From assembly GCA_003254885.1 (NCBI GenBank), contig QANT01004728.1, positions 1-64,000 of the forward strand: a stretch of DNA of 64,000 bases, in the 5' to 3' direction. Origin of the DNA: Purshia tridentata (Eukaryota > Streptophyta > Magnoliopsida > Rosales > Rosaceae). Under the pieces are notes generated by a model that was not told where the DNA came from, did not search any database, and saw nothing but the letters and a program-made list of their open reading frames with translations. Position numbers and translations under genes: made by a program. Each line of letters starts with the position of its first letter. Positions within the stretch are counted from its first letter, which is position 1. Below are positions 24,701 through 36,822 of the stretch, piece by piece.

Positions 24701-27430
24701 TGCATGCATGACTCATCACCACTCTAGCTAGGATTAGAAAGCTAGGCGTCAGGTATATATATTACTGCGTTCTTGCTCATTCGATCACAAGTACTGTAAA
24801 ATTTTATTTCCTTCAATTCCTGTCCACTAATTTAATACATGCATCCGCTTGGAATGCACTTTTTAATATTGTTTGAAAAAGTCCAATATGAAATCTATTG
24901 ATGATAGCTAGAGGATGTTCCATTCAATTGTATACAGAATATTTTTATGTCATTCTTATAAAACGCAAACGAGAGTAATAAATGCATAATTTATTTTTTG
25001 TGCAGAATAAATATAGATATATAATGTGATATATCATATATATGATCTCCTTTTTAAGTTTATCAAAACCTTAACCTTAACATGATTAATGACACAATCT
25101 CCATCACTATTCACTAGCTAATTATCAATCCACAATCATTATCCCATAAACTACTTACACGTGTTGCGTGCATATATAACCTGCCACACAAATTACTTGA
25201 AAATTTTGTTCTGCCCATTGTAGAATGTACACTTTATAACTCAAAAGCAAATTTTTAGTTTTACTTTCTGTTGTTTGGAAATTTAATTGTTCTTGATTAC
25301 AACTAGTAATGCATGCCCCTACTAAATAAAAGTTTTAGAGTCCGTCACTGCTGAGATCAGCAATGTATGCCTTACTTTGTGATGTTAATTTGTACGTTAG
25401 TACTTCTTCTGCTTATGTTTCAATGTAATTTTTCTCTTTTATTTTCTTAATTAAAAAAAAAAATGATTGGGTCTTTCTATGGTTTCCTAACCTATTCACC
25501 CCACTTTTTAAATAAAAATTTTTTTTTTCTCTGAAGAGCCCACATTTCCTTTCATGGCCATATATAGATATATTTTTTTTATTTTGTGTGGGTGTGTGTG
25601 TGTGTGTAGTCTCTATCACAGTGTGAACTGGAGAATGGTTGCAAATTTGGTGTCTTGCGCAGCTCTTCAACTCCCTCACAGGCATTGTTATCTTGTGCTA
25701 CTGCGCCTAACAATAACAAAAATACAGAGGCATGCAAGCTAGTTGTTCAGTTACATATAATATATAATTGTATAATTTATATTTGTGGATGACAATTATT
25801 TGAAGACTGAGAATACAATGACCACTCCCTCACAATAAAAACGTGGAGTCATTTGAATCTTGATCGTGGGTTTCACTGGAATGCCCATTGCCCGAAAAGA
25901 AGAGATCCCACTTGGCCCAGTAGATGCCCAGTCCTCTCTGGGCCTGGGCCTTTTAGCATATCAAGAGACTGTGCCAAAACCCAGGCCCAAGAAACTAACA
26001 TGGGCCATCATCCAGACCCAATAAGAGGGTTTTGTACTTTTCTAATGGCTACGAGTAGAAGACCATATCGTCATATTCAACAATTGCATCATGTCCTTAG
26101 CGAAATGATGCAGATACCGATTAAATTTGCATTCGGAAATGGCCTTTTGCTTCAGAGTTTCTGCTGTTCATGGTACATAACATAAGTGTGCCAAATTCTA
26201 TAAAAATATCAAAGTTCTTTTTTTATTTTTTATTAATCAATTGTTGTTCATGAGTTTTGAATTCAAGATCTACTCTTGAATGTCATCTATTAAACCAAAT
26301 GGTCATTGACAATATCAAAATTATTTAAGCAAAATTGTTTAGACTATTGGGTCCGCCACTAATAGCAAATAAGCATATAAAAGTTATACATATACAAAAG
26401 AAATATTGTATGCACTAGCCATGATAAAAGTATGGAATAATGGAAAGAATGTCTAATTTTTAGGTTGTTGAAAACTAAAACAGAAGCATCCCTTGTGAGT
26501 TGTGAGGGTGACTGAAGCAGAAGCATAAGTTCACTTGAAAAAAATAAAACAAAAAGAGGTCGTGAATTGATAACAAAAACAAAAGACATAGGACAGAGGC
26601 ATGCCTTGTCATAGAAACATAGTAAGTTATATAATTAGCAACGTCCATAGTGGAAGTGTGAGTCATATGACTCATGGATTCCAATAATAAAAATTGCTGT
26701 CCCCCACCAAAAGGAGTCTCTCAAGACTCTCAAGGGAAGAAGTGAACGCGCTAATCGTGACAGCTTGGAATTCTTTGATTTTTTATTTTTATTCCTATTC
26801 ATCTGTATTCGCTCACAGTTGGTCCAACCTCTTCATACACATTTCATTTCTCATCCCTAATCAAAGAATTAACCTATTTACCATTTTTCTACTTATATTA
26901 GAGGGATATCTTAATCCTAATTCGTTATTTCAGATATTCTTTTACTATTTGATCGAGCTAATCAAATATTAAAGTTACAACATTTTAATTATTCAAATTG
27001 TAACCATTAAAGTGTTTCTCTCCATTTTATGATAAGTGATAGATTATTGTCATTATCTCAATGTTTTAAAAAGATCAAATTTCAAATTTCCATTTTCAAA
27101 TAAACAAAAAAAATATTATCGAATTTTATTCTCTCCCTCCTCATTGATAGAATGGAATTTATCCTAAAGAACAATGAAATTTATATTTTCAATTATCTCA
27201 TGTGAGATTCATAACATTAATGCACACGAGGAAATAGACAAAATATTGGAAAGAAAAGTGAGTAAGATGTAGAATATTTTCCTTTTTAAAGGTGATATTC
27301 TCCCAAACCCAAAAAAAAGAAAAGAGAAAAAAGAAAAAAAGAAAAAAGAAAAAAAGAAAAAGAAAGGTGAGATTGAAGGAGATTGCAGCGAACGTGCAGA
27401 AGAGCAAATCAGATAAAGGAACCTGAAACA
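21750..27430. other. Gene-poor stretch between JOX and the CCCH gene
   Basis: About 5.7 kb without a protein-like ORF. It holds a CT run near 22.11-22.13 kb, clusters of the RY-type motif gcatgc (24.59-24.72 kb), a GT run near 25.59 kb and a SINE at 26214-26310. A purine block at 27309-27365 produces long Phe-rich open frames on the minus strand that are not genes. Confidence 0.55.
26214..26310 (-). mobile_element. tRNA-derived SINE, copy 2
   Basis: Read on the minus strand it has GACCATTTGGTTTAAT (A box), a B-box-like AGATCTTGAATTCAAAACTC about 30 bases on, and an A-rich tail. It is bracketed by a perfect 9-bp duplication AATATCAAA at 26205-26213 and 26311-26319. The A-box region shares CCATTTGGTTTAAT with the copy at 18440-18543, so both belong to one family, though the bodies have diverged. 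Confidence 0.78.
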
Positions 27431-27436
27431 GAACCA

Positions 27437-27442
27437 CACGTG
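27437..27442 (+). promoter_or_regulatory. G-box upstream of the CCCH gene
   Basis: CACGTG in the context CACACGTGAC, about 300 bp upstream of the TATA box. G-boxes of this form (ABRE-like) are bound by bZIP or bHLH factors. Its role here is inferred. Confidence 0.45.
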
Positions 27443-27639
27443 ACGGACAACTCGCTAAAGGTTCAAATCCAAAACCAGGTGTAGCCCTGTAGGTGAGAGT
27501 CGGTCCATTCCGTGTTGAATTCGATTTAATTTAACTCGCATTTCGTTTGCCATTGAATGTGAATTTGAGTTTCATTTAGCTGAGTACAACTCGCTCGCTG
27601 ATAGGATAGTCATAAAGGAGTGGCCCTCGCTTTGAAGGT

Positions 27640-27651
27640 TTGACTTTGACC
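27640..27651 (+). promoter_or_regulatory. Tandem W-boxes upstream of the CCCH gene
   Basis: TTGACTTTGACC contains two adjacent W-box cores (TTGACT and TTGACC) about 90 bp upstream of the TATA box. WRKY factors bind such pairs. SZF1/CZF1-type genes are known to respond to chitin and other elicitors, so the position makes sense. Confidence 0.55.
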
Positions 27652-27738
27652 AAAACCACAACGAAAGAAAGAAAAGAAATCGCTGAGAAAGAAGAAAAGT
27701 CACACTTTCCTACCTGCTTCCTTGAGCCAGAGGAAGAA

Positions 27739-27745
27739 TATAAAG
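27739..27745 (+). promoter_or_regulatory. TATA box of the CCCH gene
   Basis: TATAAAG followed by a pyrimidine- and CA-rich leader. A start of transcription near 27.77 kb would give a leader containing the 5' UTR intron described at 27881-28317. Confidence 0.6.
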
Positions 27746-27880
27746 CCTCAGCCTCCCTCTTCACAAAGCTCAACACCAATTCCTAACACCAATTCCTCAC
27801 CGCTTTTGCTCTGCAACAATTACACAACAACTCTTCTACTCTCTCTCACTGTCCGTATCTGACTTGTCAAGTACCTAAAG

Positions 27881-28317
27881 GTAGGGAAAAGCTTCTGGAT
27901 TTGCTTGTTTAAGTTTTCTAGAAGCTTAAATTTGGATGCTTTTCATATCTGGATGAATATCATGATACCATCCTATATGATATTTATTGGGTTTTGAGTT
28001 ATTTGGGTTGAAGTTTGATATTTGGGATCTCGGGTTGTTTGTTTGGTGAGAATATAATATCCAAGGACAAAACTGTAGGAATTTGTGAGGTCCTAGGTTA
28101 TATGATGATTTGCTGAATATGTAAAGCTCACCTCAGTTGAAACCATATAGTTTCTAAGATGTAGTTTTTGATTTTTCTGTGGAGGTCTGTTGAAATTTTT
28201 ATGTTGTTCAATTTATGTAAAATCTTAGATTCATAATTAAACAGCTATCGAAGTGCTTTTTTATTTTGTTACATGTATGGAGTGGCATATTGAATTTTTG
28301 TTGTTACATATATGCAG
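27881..28317 (+). other. Probable intron in the 5' UTR of the CCCH gene
   Basis: A donor AAAG|GTAGGG at 27881 and an acceptor TATGCAG| ending at 28317 bracket a T-rich 437-bp stretch just before the coding exon. The acceptor lies 11 bases before the ATG at 28329. Leader introns are usual in this zinc-finger group. An alternative donor at 27871 (CAA|GTACCT) is possible. Confidence 0.55.
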
Positions 28318-28328
28318 GACTTTTGGGT

Positions 28329-30353
28329 ATGTGTAAGGGCTCTAAGAATAAACTTGGCTCCTCAAATTTCATCATGGAAAGCGAATTTCAGAAGCAGGAT
28401 GATGAGGTTCGCCACTCTAAGTGCTCAGTTTTGGTTGAATTGTCTGCCTCGGACAATCTTGATGCTTTCAGGACTGTGGTAGAAGAGAAAGGCTTTGATG
28501 TTGACGAGGCCAGCTTTTGGTATGGTAGAAGATTTGGGTCAAAGAAGATGGGGTTCGAAGAGAGGACACCGCTTATGATCGCTGCCATGTTTGGTAGCAC
28601 TAAGGTTTTGAAGTACATACTTCAGTCTGGCAAGGTTGATGTCAATAGGGCTTGTGGTTCAGATAGGGTCACCGCCCTTCACTGTGCAACTGCTGGTGGT
28701 TCCAGTTCTTCGGTCGATGTTGTCAACTTCTTGCTGGATGCATCAGCTGATGCTAATTGTGTCAATGCTAACGGAAACAAGCCTATTGACTTGATTGCCC
28801 CTGCTTTGAAGTCGCCAAGCAACTCAAGAAGAAAGGCCATGGAGATGCTGTTGAAAGGTGAAGGTGATCAGATTGCTGACCAAGAGGGAGACCAACAAAG
28901 GGTTCCAAGCCCTCAGTTGTCGAAGGAGGGAAGCGAGAAGAAAGAATATCCTATTGATATTTCAATGCCTGATATCAACAATGGGATATATGGTACAGAT
29001 GAGTTCAGAATGTACACTTTCAAGGTGAAGCCTTGCTCGAGGGCCTATTCTCATGACTGGACTGAGTGCCCGTTTGTTCATCCAGGTGAGAACGCAAGGA
29101 GGAGAGACCCCAGGAAGTACCCATACAGCTGTGTCCCATGCCCTGAGTTCCGCAAAGGGTCGTGCCAGAAGGGAGATGTTTGTGAGTATGCTCATGGTGT
29201 TTTTGAGTCCTGGCTTCACCCTGCTCAATATCGAACCCGTCTTTGCAAGGATGAGACTGGGTGCGGAAGGAAAGTGTGCTTCTTTGCTCACAAACCCGAA
29301 GAGTTACGCCCTGTGTATGCTTCCACGGGCTCAGCCATGCCTTCACCAAGGTCTACTTCAGTCAGCGCAGCAGATATGGCAACGTTGAGCCCATTAGCTC
29401 TTGGTTCATCATCTATGTCTATGCCTACCACATCAACACCACCCATGTCTCCATTGGCAGCCTCTTCATCTCCTAAGAATGGAGGTTTGTGGCAGAACAA
29501 AGTTAATCTCACCCCACCTGCCTTGCAGCTTCCAGGTAGCAGGCTGAAGAGTGCTTTGAGTGCTAGAGATTTGGAATTGGAGATGGAATTGCTAGGAATG
29601 GATAATCGCGCTAACCAACAGCAACAGCACTTGTGGGATGAGATGTCTCGTCTCTCCTCTCCATCCTGCTATAACAGTAGGATTGGAGAATTGAAGCCAA
29701 CTAACCTTGACGATGTTTTTGGATCCTTTGATTCTTCCTTATTGTCTCAATTGCAGGGACTCTCTCTAAAGCCTTCAAAACCAACCCAGTTACAATCTCC
29801 AACTGGGCTTCAGATTCGCCAAAACATGAACCAACTGCGTTCAAGCTACCCATCTAACTTGTCATCCTCTCCGGTGAGGAAGCCCTCGTCTTTTGGGCAT
29901 GACTCACCTGCGGCAATGGCGGCTGCACTTATGAATTCCAGGTCTGCTGCCTTTGCAAAGCGGAGCCAGAGTTTTATTGACCGTGGAGCAGTGACCCATC
30001 TACCTGGGTTTACTGCCACTCCTAATTCTACCACCATGATGTCGTCTCCAGATTGGGGATCACCTGGTGGGAAACTGGATTGGGGAATTCAAGGAGATGA
30101 GCTGAACAAGCTGAAGAAGTCGGCTTCTTTTGGGTTCCGAAGCAACAATGCTGGAACAACCAATTTGAGGCCATCTGCTATGGATGAGCCAGATGTGTCT
30201 TGGGTCAATTCCCTGGTTAAAGATGTTTCTTCTGAGAGGTCTGAGATGTTTGGTACAGAGAGGCAGAGGTATCACCACCTCAATAAGGGGGCTCATGAAA
30301 TGCTTCCACCATGGGCGGATCAGCTGTACATAGAACAGGAGCAGAGGGCATAA
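28329..30353 (+). CDS. SZF1: Ankyrin and tandem CCCH zinc-finger protein, SZF1/CZF1 group
   Basis: Single coding exon, 674 residues. The start [10 protein letters not shown] (28329) matches the MCxG start of the family; the open frame continues 21 codons upstream, but only through intron sequence. Residues about 75-175 carry ankyrin repeats ([30 protein letters not shown]). The arginine-rich region ([30 protein letters not shown]) precedes two CCCH fingers: C271-x7-C279-x5-C285-x3-H289 and C306-x5-C312-x4-C317-x3-H321, with the 16-residue spacing of plant tandem zinc fingers. The C-terminal [13 protein letters not shown] box is typical of this subfamily. Known role: RNA-binding regulators in processing bodies and stress granules; SZF1 and SZF2/CZF1 act in salt tolerance and are induced by stress and elicitors. 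SZF1 versus SZF2 cannot be separated here. Confidence 0.92.
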   Translation: MCKGSKNKLGSSNFIMESEFQKQDDEVRHSKCSVLVELSASDNLDAFRTVVEEKGFDVDEASFWYGRRFGSKKMGFEERTPLMIAAMFGSTKVLKYILQSGKVDVNRACGSDRVTALHCATAGGSSSSVDVVNFLLDASADANCVNANGNKPIDLIAPALKSPSNSRRKAMEMLLKGEGDQIADQEGDQQRVPSPQLSKEGSEKKEYPIDISMPDINNGIYGTDEFRMYTFKVKPCSRAYSHDWTECPFVHPGENARRRDPRKYPYSCVPCPEFRKGSCQKGDVCEYAHGVFESWLHPAQYRTRLCKDETGCGRKVCFFAHKPEELRPVYASTGSAMPSPRSTSVSAADMATLSPLALGSSSMSMPTTSTPPMSPLAASSSPKNGGLWQNKVNLTPPALQLPGSRLKSALSARDLELEMELLGMDNRANQQQQHLWDEMSRLSSPSCYNSRIGELKPTNLDDVFGSFDSSLLSQLQGLSLKPSKPTQLQSPTGLQIRQNMNQLRSSYPSNLSSSPVRKPSSFGHDSPAAMAAALMNSRSAAFAKRSQSFIDRGAVTHLPGFTATPNSTTMMSSPDWGSPGGKLDWGIQGDELNKLKKSASFGFRSNNAGTTNLRPSAMDEPDVSWVNSLVKDVSSERSEMFGTERQRYHHLNKGAHEMLPPWADQLYIEQEQRA

Positions 30354-33101
30354 GCAACAATTCTGTCTGATTTGCTCCTTCCTTATGCTGAAGAAGTTAA
30401 ATATTTGGAGTTTCTATTAGCATTTGATAAGATTATAGTAACATGTAATGTAAGAGAAGGGGAAGGTTACACACCAAATTCAATTCAATGAAGGCCCAAA
30501 AATTTTGGGCAGGAGGAAGGAGATAAAGTTAGGTTAGAATTTGGAGAAGATTAGATAGAAGAATGCTGCTGAAATTTTTTTCTATTATATTGTATTTATT
30601 TATTTTTTTCTTTCCGTCAGGGAGATTTTAATTATAAGTTCTCCACAGAGATGATAAATGAATCTGTGACAGGAATGTATTTTTCATTCAATATGATCAA
30701 ATCTTGTAACTGAAACGTTTCTGTGGGTTGAAATATATGGATTATTCTTTTGAAGCATAGTACATTTGTTATAATTCTTTTTATGTCATTAGTTTCTATT
30801 TACTTGGCTGAGGAATGTAGAAAGGATCTCAATTTTCATGCTACCATCTCTGTTTCCCACTTTCCTGATCATCTTTGTCAATCTTGCTTTTTCAGATGTT
30901 CTTGATTTTCATGTTTGAGCCAGACCCATAATAGATCACTGTTACCAGGACATGGGAATCTATATATTTGCCACTGAAACAGCCACTGGTTATTTTATCT
31001 AGAGTGTTGTATGCCACTGAAAATGGAGGTAAAGCAGGGACAAAAACTTGCATGGGATAACATCAAAGTTTGTGAGAGTGATATGGGTCACACTGAATAC
31101 CCTAAAATGGTTGAGTTCCAAATTCAGATGCAAACCCAATACAGATGCACTTTGAGCATTAATGGGTACTGGTGGGCAAAGCCAAGCTGGCAGAAACACC
31201 AATTATGAAGTAAATTATTTATCTATTATTGGGAGTTGGTTAGTCTGTTGTGGAATAGATATGTAGACCCTGATTACAGAAACCTTATTTGATTGACATC
31301 CTTGTTGGAGTGTGTAAGTGCCAGTAGAGAGGTCCTACTCATTGTAATGGATTGCCAGGAAAGATGCAGCATCCAGCTTTTGTTTATGCATAGTGGAATT
31401 GGAAGCAAATGGTGTGTGGGGCCCAAGATTGACGTTTGCCCTTGCAAGGAAGAAGATGGGTTTGTGGTCCAGCCGCCCATGAGCTTTATTCTCAACCAAA
31501 CAATGTAAGTGTCCAAAGTCTAATAAATTATTGAAGCTTCCTTTAGCTTTCTCACAGAGTGAGTCACCCACTCTTTTTTCGTCTTATTGTTTTCTTAATG
31601 CTCAACGATGAAAACTTTCGCATTCAATTTGCCAAAATTCCTAAAATATTCACATCATTTCTTAAATTTCCTTGAAGCAAAAAAAGAAAGAAGACAACTA
31701 TAGTGGGCATCAACCATGGCAAATTAGTCATGGCCGGCCATAACGATACTAATGGGTGCATGCTAGAGATAGAATAGTTTTTTTTTTTTTTTATATATAC
31801 AAAAAATCAATCGGAGTAAAATTAAATAATTTTTTTTCTTAAAAAAAGAAAATATGAGCACGTAAAGGAGTCTAAATATATGATAAAAAAGGGCTCCAAA
31901 TAGAATAGCCTTTAAGGCGAAAATAATGAGCCTATTATGTTGGGTCGATGGAAACTGAATTTGGGCCAAGCTTTTAGCCACACAGCCCACCCAAATCCAA
32001 GTAATGGTAACCAACCCAAATCCAAATATGGGTACCAACCCAAATCCCTTACTGTGAATTTCCACAACAGTTGCCTTGTTGTCTTGCAGAGCCTGGTGTT
32101 CCTCACATGAAACTTTGCATTGCGCATAGTGCAAAGGGTGGTAGGTAAGGGTTCTTTTCCCTTCATCTACTCTCTATTAGCAATTGTCTTGTATTGTATG
32201 CCTCTCATTCATAATAGCAATAAATTTAGGAATTAAATGTGTCTTTGGGACTGAAATGTTACGGACAAATCAGATTATCTTTCAATAGAAGATCTCCTCT
32301 CTTCTTGTATATATCATTGAACTTGTTTTGATTCACTTCACTCTCAAATGCATGCAGCGGGCAGGGATTCGATTGGACCAAGTTTAAGTAAGGCAACTTT
32401 TTGGACCTTGTCTATTGCTATGATAGAGGCAACAATAGTGGATGGGAAAAGAATAGGGATTTAGAGAACACACAAAATTTACATGGTTTGGAGTGTTATT
32501 TGTTTAGACACCAAATCCACCAACAAATTAATTTTAGGATTACAATAACTTTCAACCTCGCGCTCAAAACCCACATACACCCGTTACTCCATAAAAAATG
32601 GATTACCCAAATCCACTAACAAAATAATGGTCACTGTAAAAAGCTTCCTCACTAAGCCATGCAAAAACCGTGTCAATTACTTAAACCTTGTGAAACTTTT
32701 ATCCTATAGAAACCAGCGGGGCTGCTTTGTGGCTATTAAGGTCGGCGGCCACTATGTTTGACAGTGAGGATGCTTCAATGCTTCAGTTTGAAGCGGTCAA
32801 ATTTAATAGGCCAAGTAAGTGGTGAGATGAATTATCTAACAAATGACATTCAATTTTTATTACTATTATTATTTATATATGTGTTCCCTATAATATCTAT
32901 GAGACCGTTTGACCTGACAACTTTATAGAGATAAAAAAGGAGCCTAGATTCTAGTTCAGTGGTCGTGGTCCTCTGTCTACCTTTGGAGATGTGGCACAGG
33001 CACAGCCTGGACTTTAAAATCTGTAATATCTCATTCTATCATTCCTTGGTTCGAACTTCCCACAGAAACGTGTGGATACACCACTCACACACCAGTGCGA
33101 C

Positions 33102-33142
<41 letters not shown>

Positions 33143-33202
33143 TTCCTTGGTTCGAACTTCCCACAGAAACGTGTGGATACACCACTCACACACCAGTGCG
33201 AC

Positions 33203-33254
<52 letters not shown>

Positions 33255-33421
33255 CTTGACAATAAAATCATATACTTCACTATATATAAACCAACGTTAC
33301 AATTATGCATGTGAGGGCAGAATGGCTGCCCTGGCAATAGTAATACAAAGTTTGGTTAACTGTCAAGGAGTTAAACAACTTGGACAAAGAATTCAATCTT
33401 CCATTGTTGAACTTGAAAACT
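30354..33421. other. Intergenic between convergent CCCH and desaturase genes
   Basis: The first few hundred bases are the CCCH 3' untranslated region. Open frames of 60-80 codons at 31.0-31.5 kb on both strands resemble nothing I know. A T-run precedes an AT-rich stretch near 31.78 kb. A tandem duplication at 33041-33251 is listed separately. Confidence 0.5.
33041..33251. repeat. 101-bp tandem duplication ending in GT/GA microsatellites
   Basis: Unit 1 (33041-33141) and unit 2 (33142 to about 33251) are nearly identical: attccttggttcgaac, a cccacagaaacgtgtgg segment, then (GT)n followed by (GA)n. Unit 2 differs mainly by a longer GA tract and is followed by a truncated third start (atttcttg). 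ORFs with Arg-Glu runs here are readings of the microsatellite. Confidence 0.85.
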
Positions 33422-35641
33422 TTATTCTGAGGATCCAGCGAGTTTCTTATCAGTTTGATAATACACAACATCCCCAGTATCACTGACGTAATGGTCTCGT
33501 TTCATGCTTCTTATAAGGACTCCCAACAAGTGAAATGGGAGAGGCCCAGATTTCTTTGGCTCCCTGTAGTACTTCCCAAGAACAGGCTTAGCTGCCTCTG
33601 TCTGAAAAGGTCAAATTAACAAGAACCAAATCAAAATGGGGTACAAAATTGAACTCATTTGTTTCAGCCAAATTGTGAAGGTTTAAAAGTGGTACTCACT
33701 GCTTCTATTAAGTTGTAGTGTGGGATTTGAGGGAATAGGTGATGTATTACATGGGTCCCAATATCGTGATGGATGTTATTGATCAATCCATAGTCACGAT
33801 CAAGGGTTGTTAACCCTCCCCTTAGATAACTCCATTCCTGTTTTATGAATACAGAACCAAACATTAGCCACATTCAGTCAAGAATCAAACCTAATCAATA
33901 ATCCAGATTCATAGTCTGACATCATAACAAGTCTGGCAAAAAACCATTTGTGAGCGTCTACATTGCTTGTAAATTGAACACTTTACCTTTCCGCGATACC
34001 ATGGAAGTTTCTCCTGATGGCCATGGTGATGCAAGTAAGTCACTAAGTCCAACCACATGACAAACATCTGCATTTGAATTCAAATTCAAAGAAAGAAATG
34101 TGAGAACGATAGAAAGGAAGACTTTTGGTGGAAATTACCTTTTCCTTCTAATGATATAGAAGCACATCAAGCATAAAGAAATAAAACCTACCCAGTATGG
34201 AATGCCATAGAGCTTAAGCATTTGGATTGGACCCATTACAAAAGACAGACAGACAAGCAGGGCAGCCATTGCAGACCAGCAGACAGTGGAGGTAATAACA
34301 TCCTTTCTTTCATTTGGGACAAACAAATTGCTATTTGGATCAAAATGAGAGCCCTTCTTTCCCGGACTTCGACCCCACTGTGATTGAAATCAGCATTAAT
34401 TATCATACACTCAAAAATCACAGAAAGACATCCCAATGTCTAAGAAGCAAGAAGCAGATGGCTCACCAGATAGAAAGGGTAAGCAAGCATAGGGAAAGGC
34501 AAGGTGAACCTCAATGTCTGAGTAGCCTTATCCAAAGTCTTGTAAAGTTTCTCAGATAACTGCAAAATCAGATGATGGAGATTACTAATTCAGTGACTGA
34601 ATGACTGGAGAGAGAAACACCTTCATTTTATTTTATTTTGTGTTAAAAAAAAGAAAAAAGAAAATAAGGATGAACAATTTGCTCTCCTGAAATAAGAACA
34701 GAGAGTTGGGCATGAATATAAACTTACTGGATGCCAAGACTCATCATTTTCGACATGTCCATGGTTCTGGTGATGAGTTCTGTGGCTTATTCTCCTGTGA
34801 CAGTAATAGCACATGTTATTATGTAAGATATAATATATGTTACAATGGTCTCACAAACAGGATAGCTTATTCAGGACTGAACAGGATATTCAGCAAACTA
34901 ACCATCCATGGTATGGGACAAGGATTGAAGAATGAAGAAGATGACCGACAACGCTATTTAGGTTTGGGTTATTAGAGAAACTTCCGTGACCACTGCACAA
35001 ACAAAACAAGAAAGAGTTCACATCAATAAGATTAAGGAAAATTGCATAAGAAGCACTCAATTCAAATCAAAATCCTCAAATAGAAACTATTTATAAATTT
35101 CAAATTTAACAGAAGAAAGCAACATTATTTACCAGTCATGGCCAAGAACAAAGAGAGCCCAGAACATGGTCCCCTGAGCAAACCAGTAAAGAGGCCAAAC
35201 AACCCAATTGTTAAAGTAAGCTGCCACAGCCGCCAACCCAAAAACCACAGCAACATCTCTCACAACATAGCTCATAGATCTCCATGGGTCTTTAACCCAA
35301 CAATGTTTTGGAATGGCAGCTCTAATATCAGCCAAATTAAAAGGAGGAGGGGAACCAGGGTCGAATTCACTACCGTTTTCAACCCCATTGAGACGCACTC
35401 TTTCTTCGTCTTCTCCATCCACAGAATTGACCCTCAATGGAGCACTCACATTGAGTGCCCAATTTTTGCCTCTTAACCCATTTGAGAACCTCAAAGAAGG
35501 ACCAAGATTCTTGCTTTTGCAGACTAATAATGGCCTAATACTAGAAGGAATGGATGTCTTTGAGGCTAGTCCATTTCTAGGTTGAGGGTAGATTCTAGAA
35601 AGAGGTTTAAGGCCACATTCTGAGAAAACCCAACTTGCCAT
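33422..35641 (-). CDS. FAD8: Plastid omega-3 fatty acid desaturase (FAD7/FAD8)
   Basis: Eight exons (35641-35133, 34992-34903, 34794-34728, 34559-34467, 34377-34192, 34067-33987, 33837-33700, 33601-33422) join in phase to 447 residues; eight exons is the standard FAD7/FAD8 layout. The first 70 or so residues are Ser/Arg-rich, a chloroplast transit peptide. The three histidine boxes that hold the di-iron centre are present: H168-D-C-G-H172, H204-R-T-H-H208 and H371-V-I-H-H375. [20 protein letters not shown] and [16 protein letters not shown] are family hallmarks. Known role: in the inner plastid envelope, converts 18:2 and 16:2 to trienoic acids, the substrates for jasmonate synthesis. The transit peptide rules out the ER enzyme FAD3. 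FAD7 versus FAD8 is undecided; the symbol rests on gene order. Confidence 0.95.
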
Positions 35642-35896
35642 AAGAGAAACCCAGACGCAGCAAATACAAAATATTTGAGCTTTGCTGCTTGGGTGTCTCT
35701 CAAGCTAGAGAGAGAAACAATGGATGAAGGTGAAGACTGTGAGGGAAAGTAAGGAGATAACACAAGTGTTACTCTCCTCCACTTCGAACAACTTGTGCTT
35801 CTTGTTGCTTGTCCTCTCCTCTCTATCGTATTAGGCCTGTTTCTCTCTCCTCCTCTGCTAGCTGGTAGCCTAGCTTAGCTTGAGACTTAAGAGTTG

Positions 35897-35904
35897 TTTA
35901 TATA
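35897..35904 (-). promoter_or_regulatory. Probable TATA box of the desaturase gene
   Basis: On the minus strand the sequence reads TATATAAA about 260 bp upstream of the start codon, followed by a CT-rich leader (35.70-35.88 kb). Position fits; use is inferred. Confidence 0.5.
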
Positions 35905-36822
35905 TGGATTTTGGTGCGCGTGAAAATGGAAACTTTTGAACAAAGTTCAATTAGACCATACTTATGAAAAGCAAAGTGGGTCCCACGAATGTGAAAAAGG
36001 GAGGGGGTAGTGGTGGACTGGTGGGACGTGGTCAAAAGTCAAAAAAATTTTTCAGGCTTCTAAACTTTTTATGACCCAAAAATTAGAAGAGAAATACAGA
36101 AGATCTACAATCCTACCGCTGAAGTCATACAGATTCAATGGTAGACTGTATTGTTAAATTTTGCAGTGATACAAATTATACGTTAATTAGATTTAAGTTG
36201 ACTACGTCAAATTTCATTCTTTTTACTTTTTTTCAATTTGAATTAGGCGTGAGACACCAACACTAAACAACATTTTTCACATGGTGGCTTCAGTCAACGA
36301 ACCGTCCAGTAGTTCAGTAAAAAATTAAAAAAACGTGGAATTGCTCAAAGGCCAAGTGCTGAACTGCTGATGTTCAAGCGTTCAAGCGCACGTGATCCAT
36401 GAAATTGTTCTCGCTCTGGATTTTCTTCTTTTTCCTTTTGTAGGGTCTTCTTTTACTCGTTTTGGTCGGAACAACAATTTAACAAATTAAACCCGCTTAT
36501 TTCCTGCTTGCAATGGGGCATTAAGAAATAAAATTAAGGCTTTTCAGAAATTAGAACAGAGAGGTTTATACAGAGAAAGAGAACTGAAGAGTAAGATTCA
36601 AAAACACAAAACAAAACCAATTTCAGGTGCCGTCTGTTGCAAATTCCAATTCCCACAACTGTACGACAAATAAACATGGTGTGAATGTATGCATGATAGA
36701 ATGTTAGCAAAAATTAAAAACACAAAACAAAAAAGAAAACGAAAGGCATAGTAGAACCTTCAATTAAGGCCACTCCTTCAGCTAATTTAATCAAGCAAGC
36801 ACTATTAATTTATGCCAAGTTG
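35905..36822. other. Desaturase promoter and tomosyn-like 3' flank
   Basis: The desaturase and the tomosyn-like gene are both on the minus strand, so this gap of about 0.9 kb holds the upstream region of the first and the 3' untranslated region of the second. A CACGTG G-box motif lies at about 36389 (gcgcacgtgatcc). No ORF of note. Confidence 0.5.

Noticed and set aside
25853-26185. 110-codon open frame in the gene-poor region
   Set aside because: No family resemblance, Trp/Pro/Cys-rich with no exon signals; the best of the stray frames, but unsupported.
27198-27439. Phe-rich minus-strand frames of 76-79 codons, like a membrane protein
   Set aside because: They come from the purine-rich AAAAGAAA block; no start context or conserved sequence.
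32951-33059. tRNA gene or SINE with A-box-like ttcagtggt and B-box-like ggttcgaac
   Set aside because: The boxes are about 90 bp apart, no cloverleaf forms and no target duplication is evident.
33014-33337. Overlapping open frames on both strands with Arg-Glu or Ser-Leu runs
   Set aside because: They are readings of the GT/GA microsatellites inside a tandem duplication.
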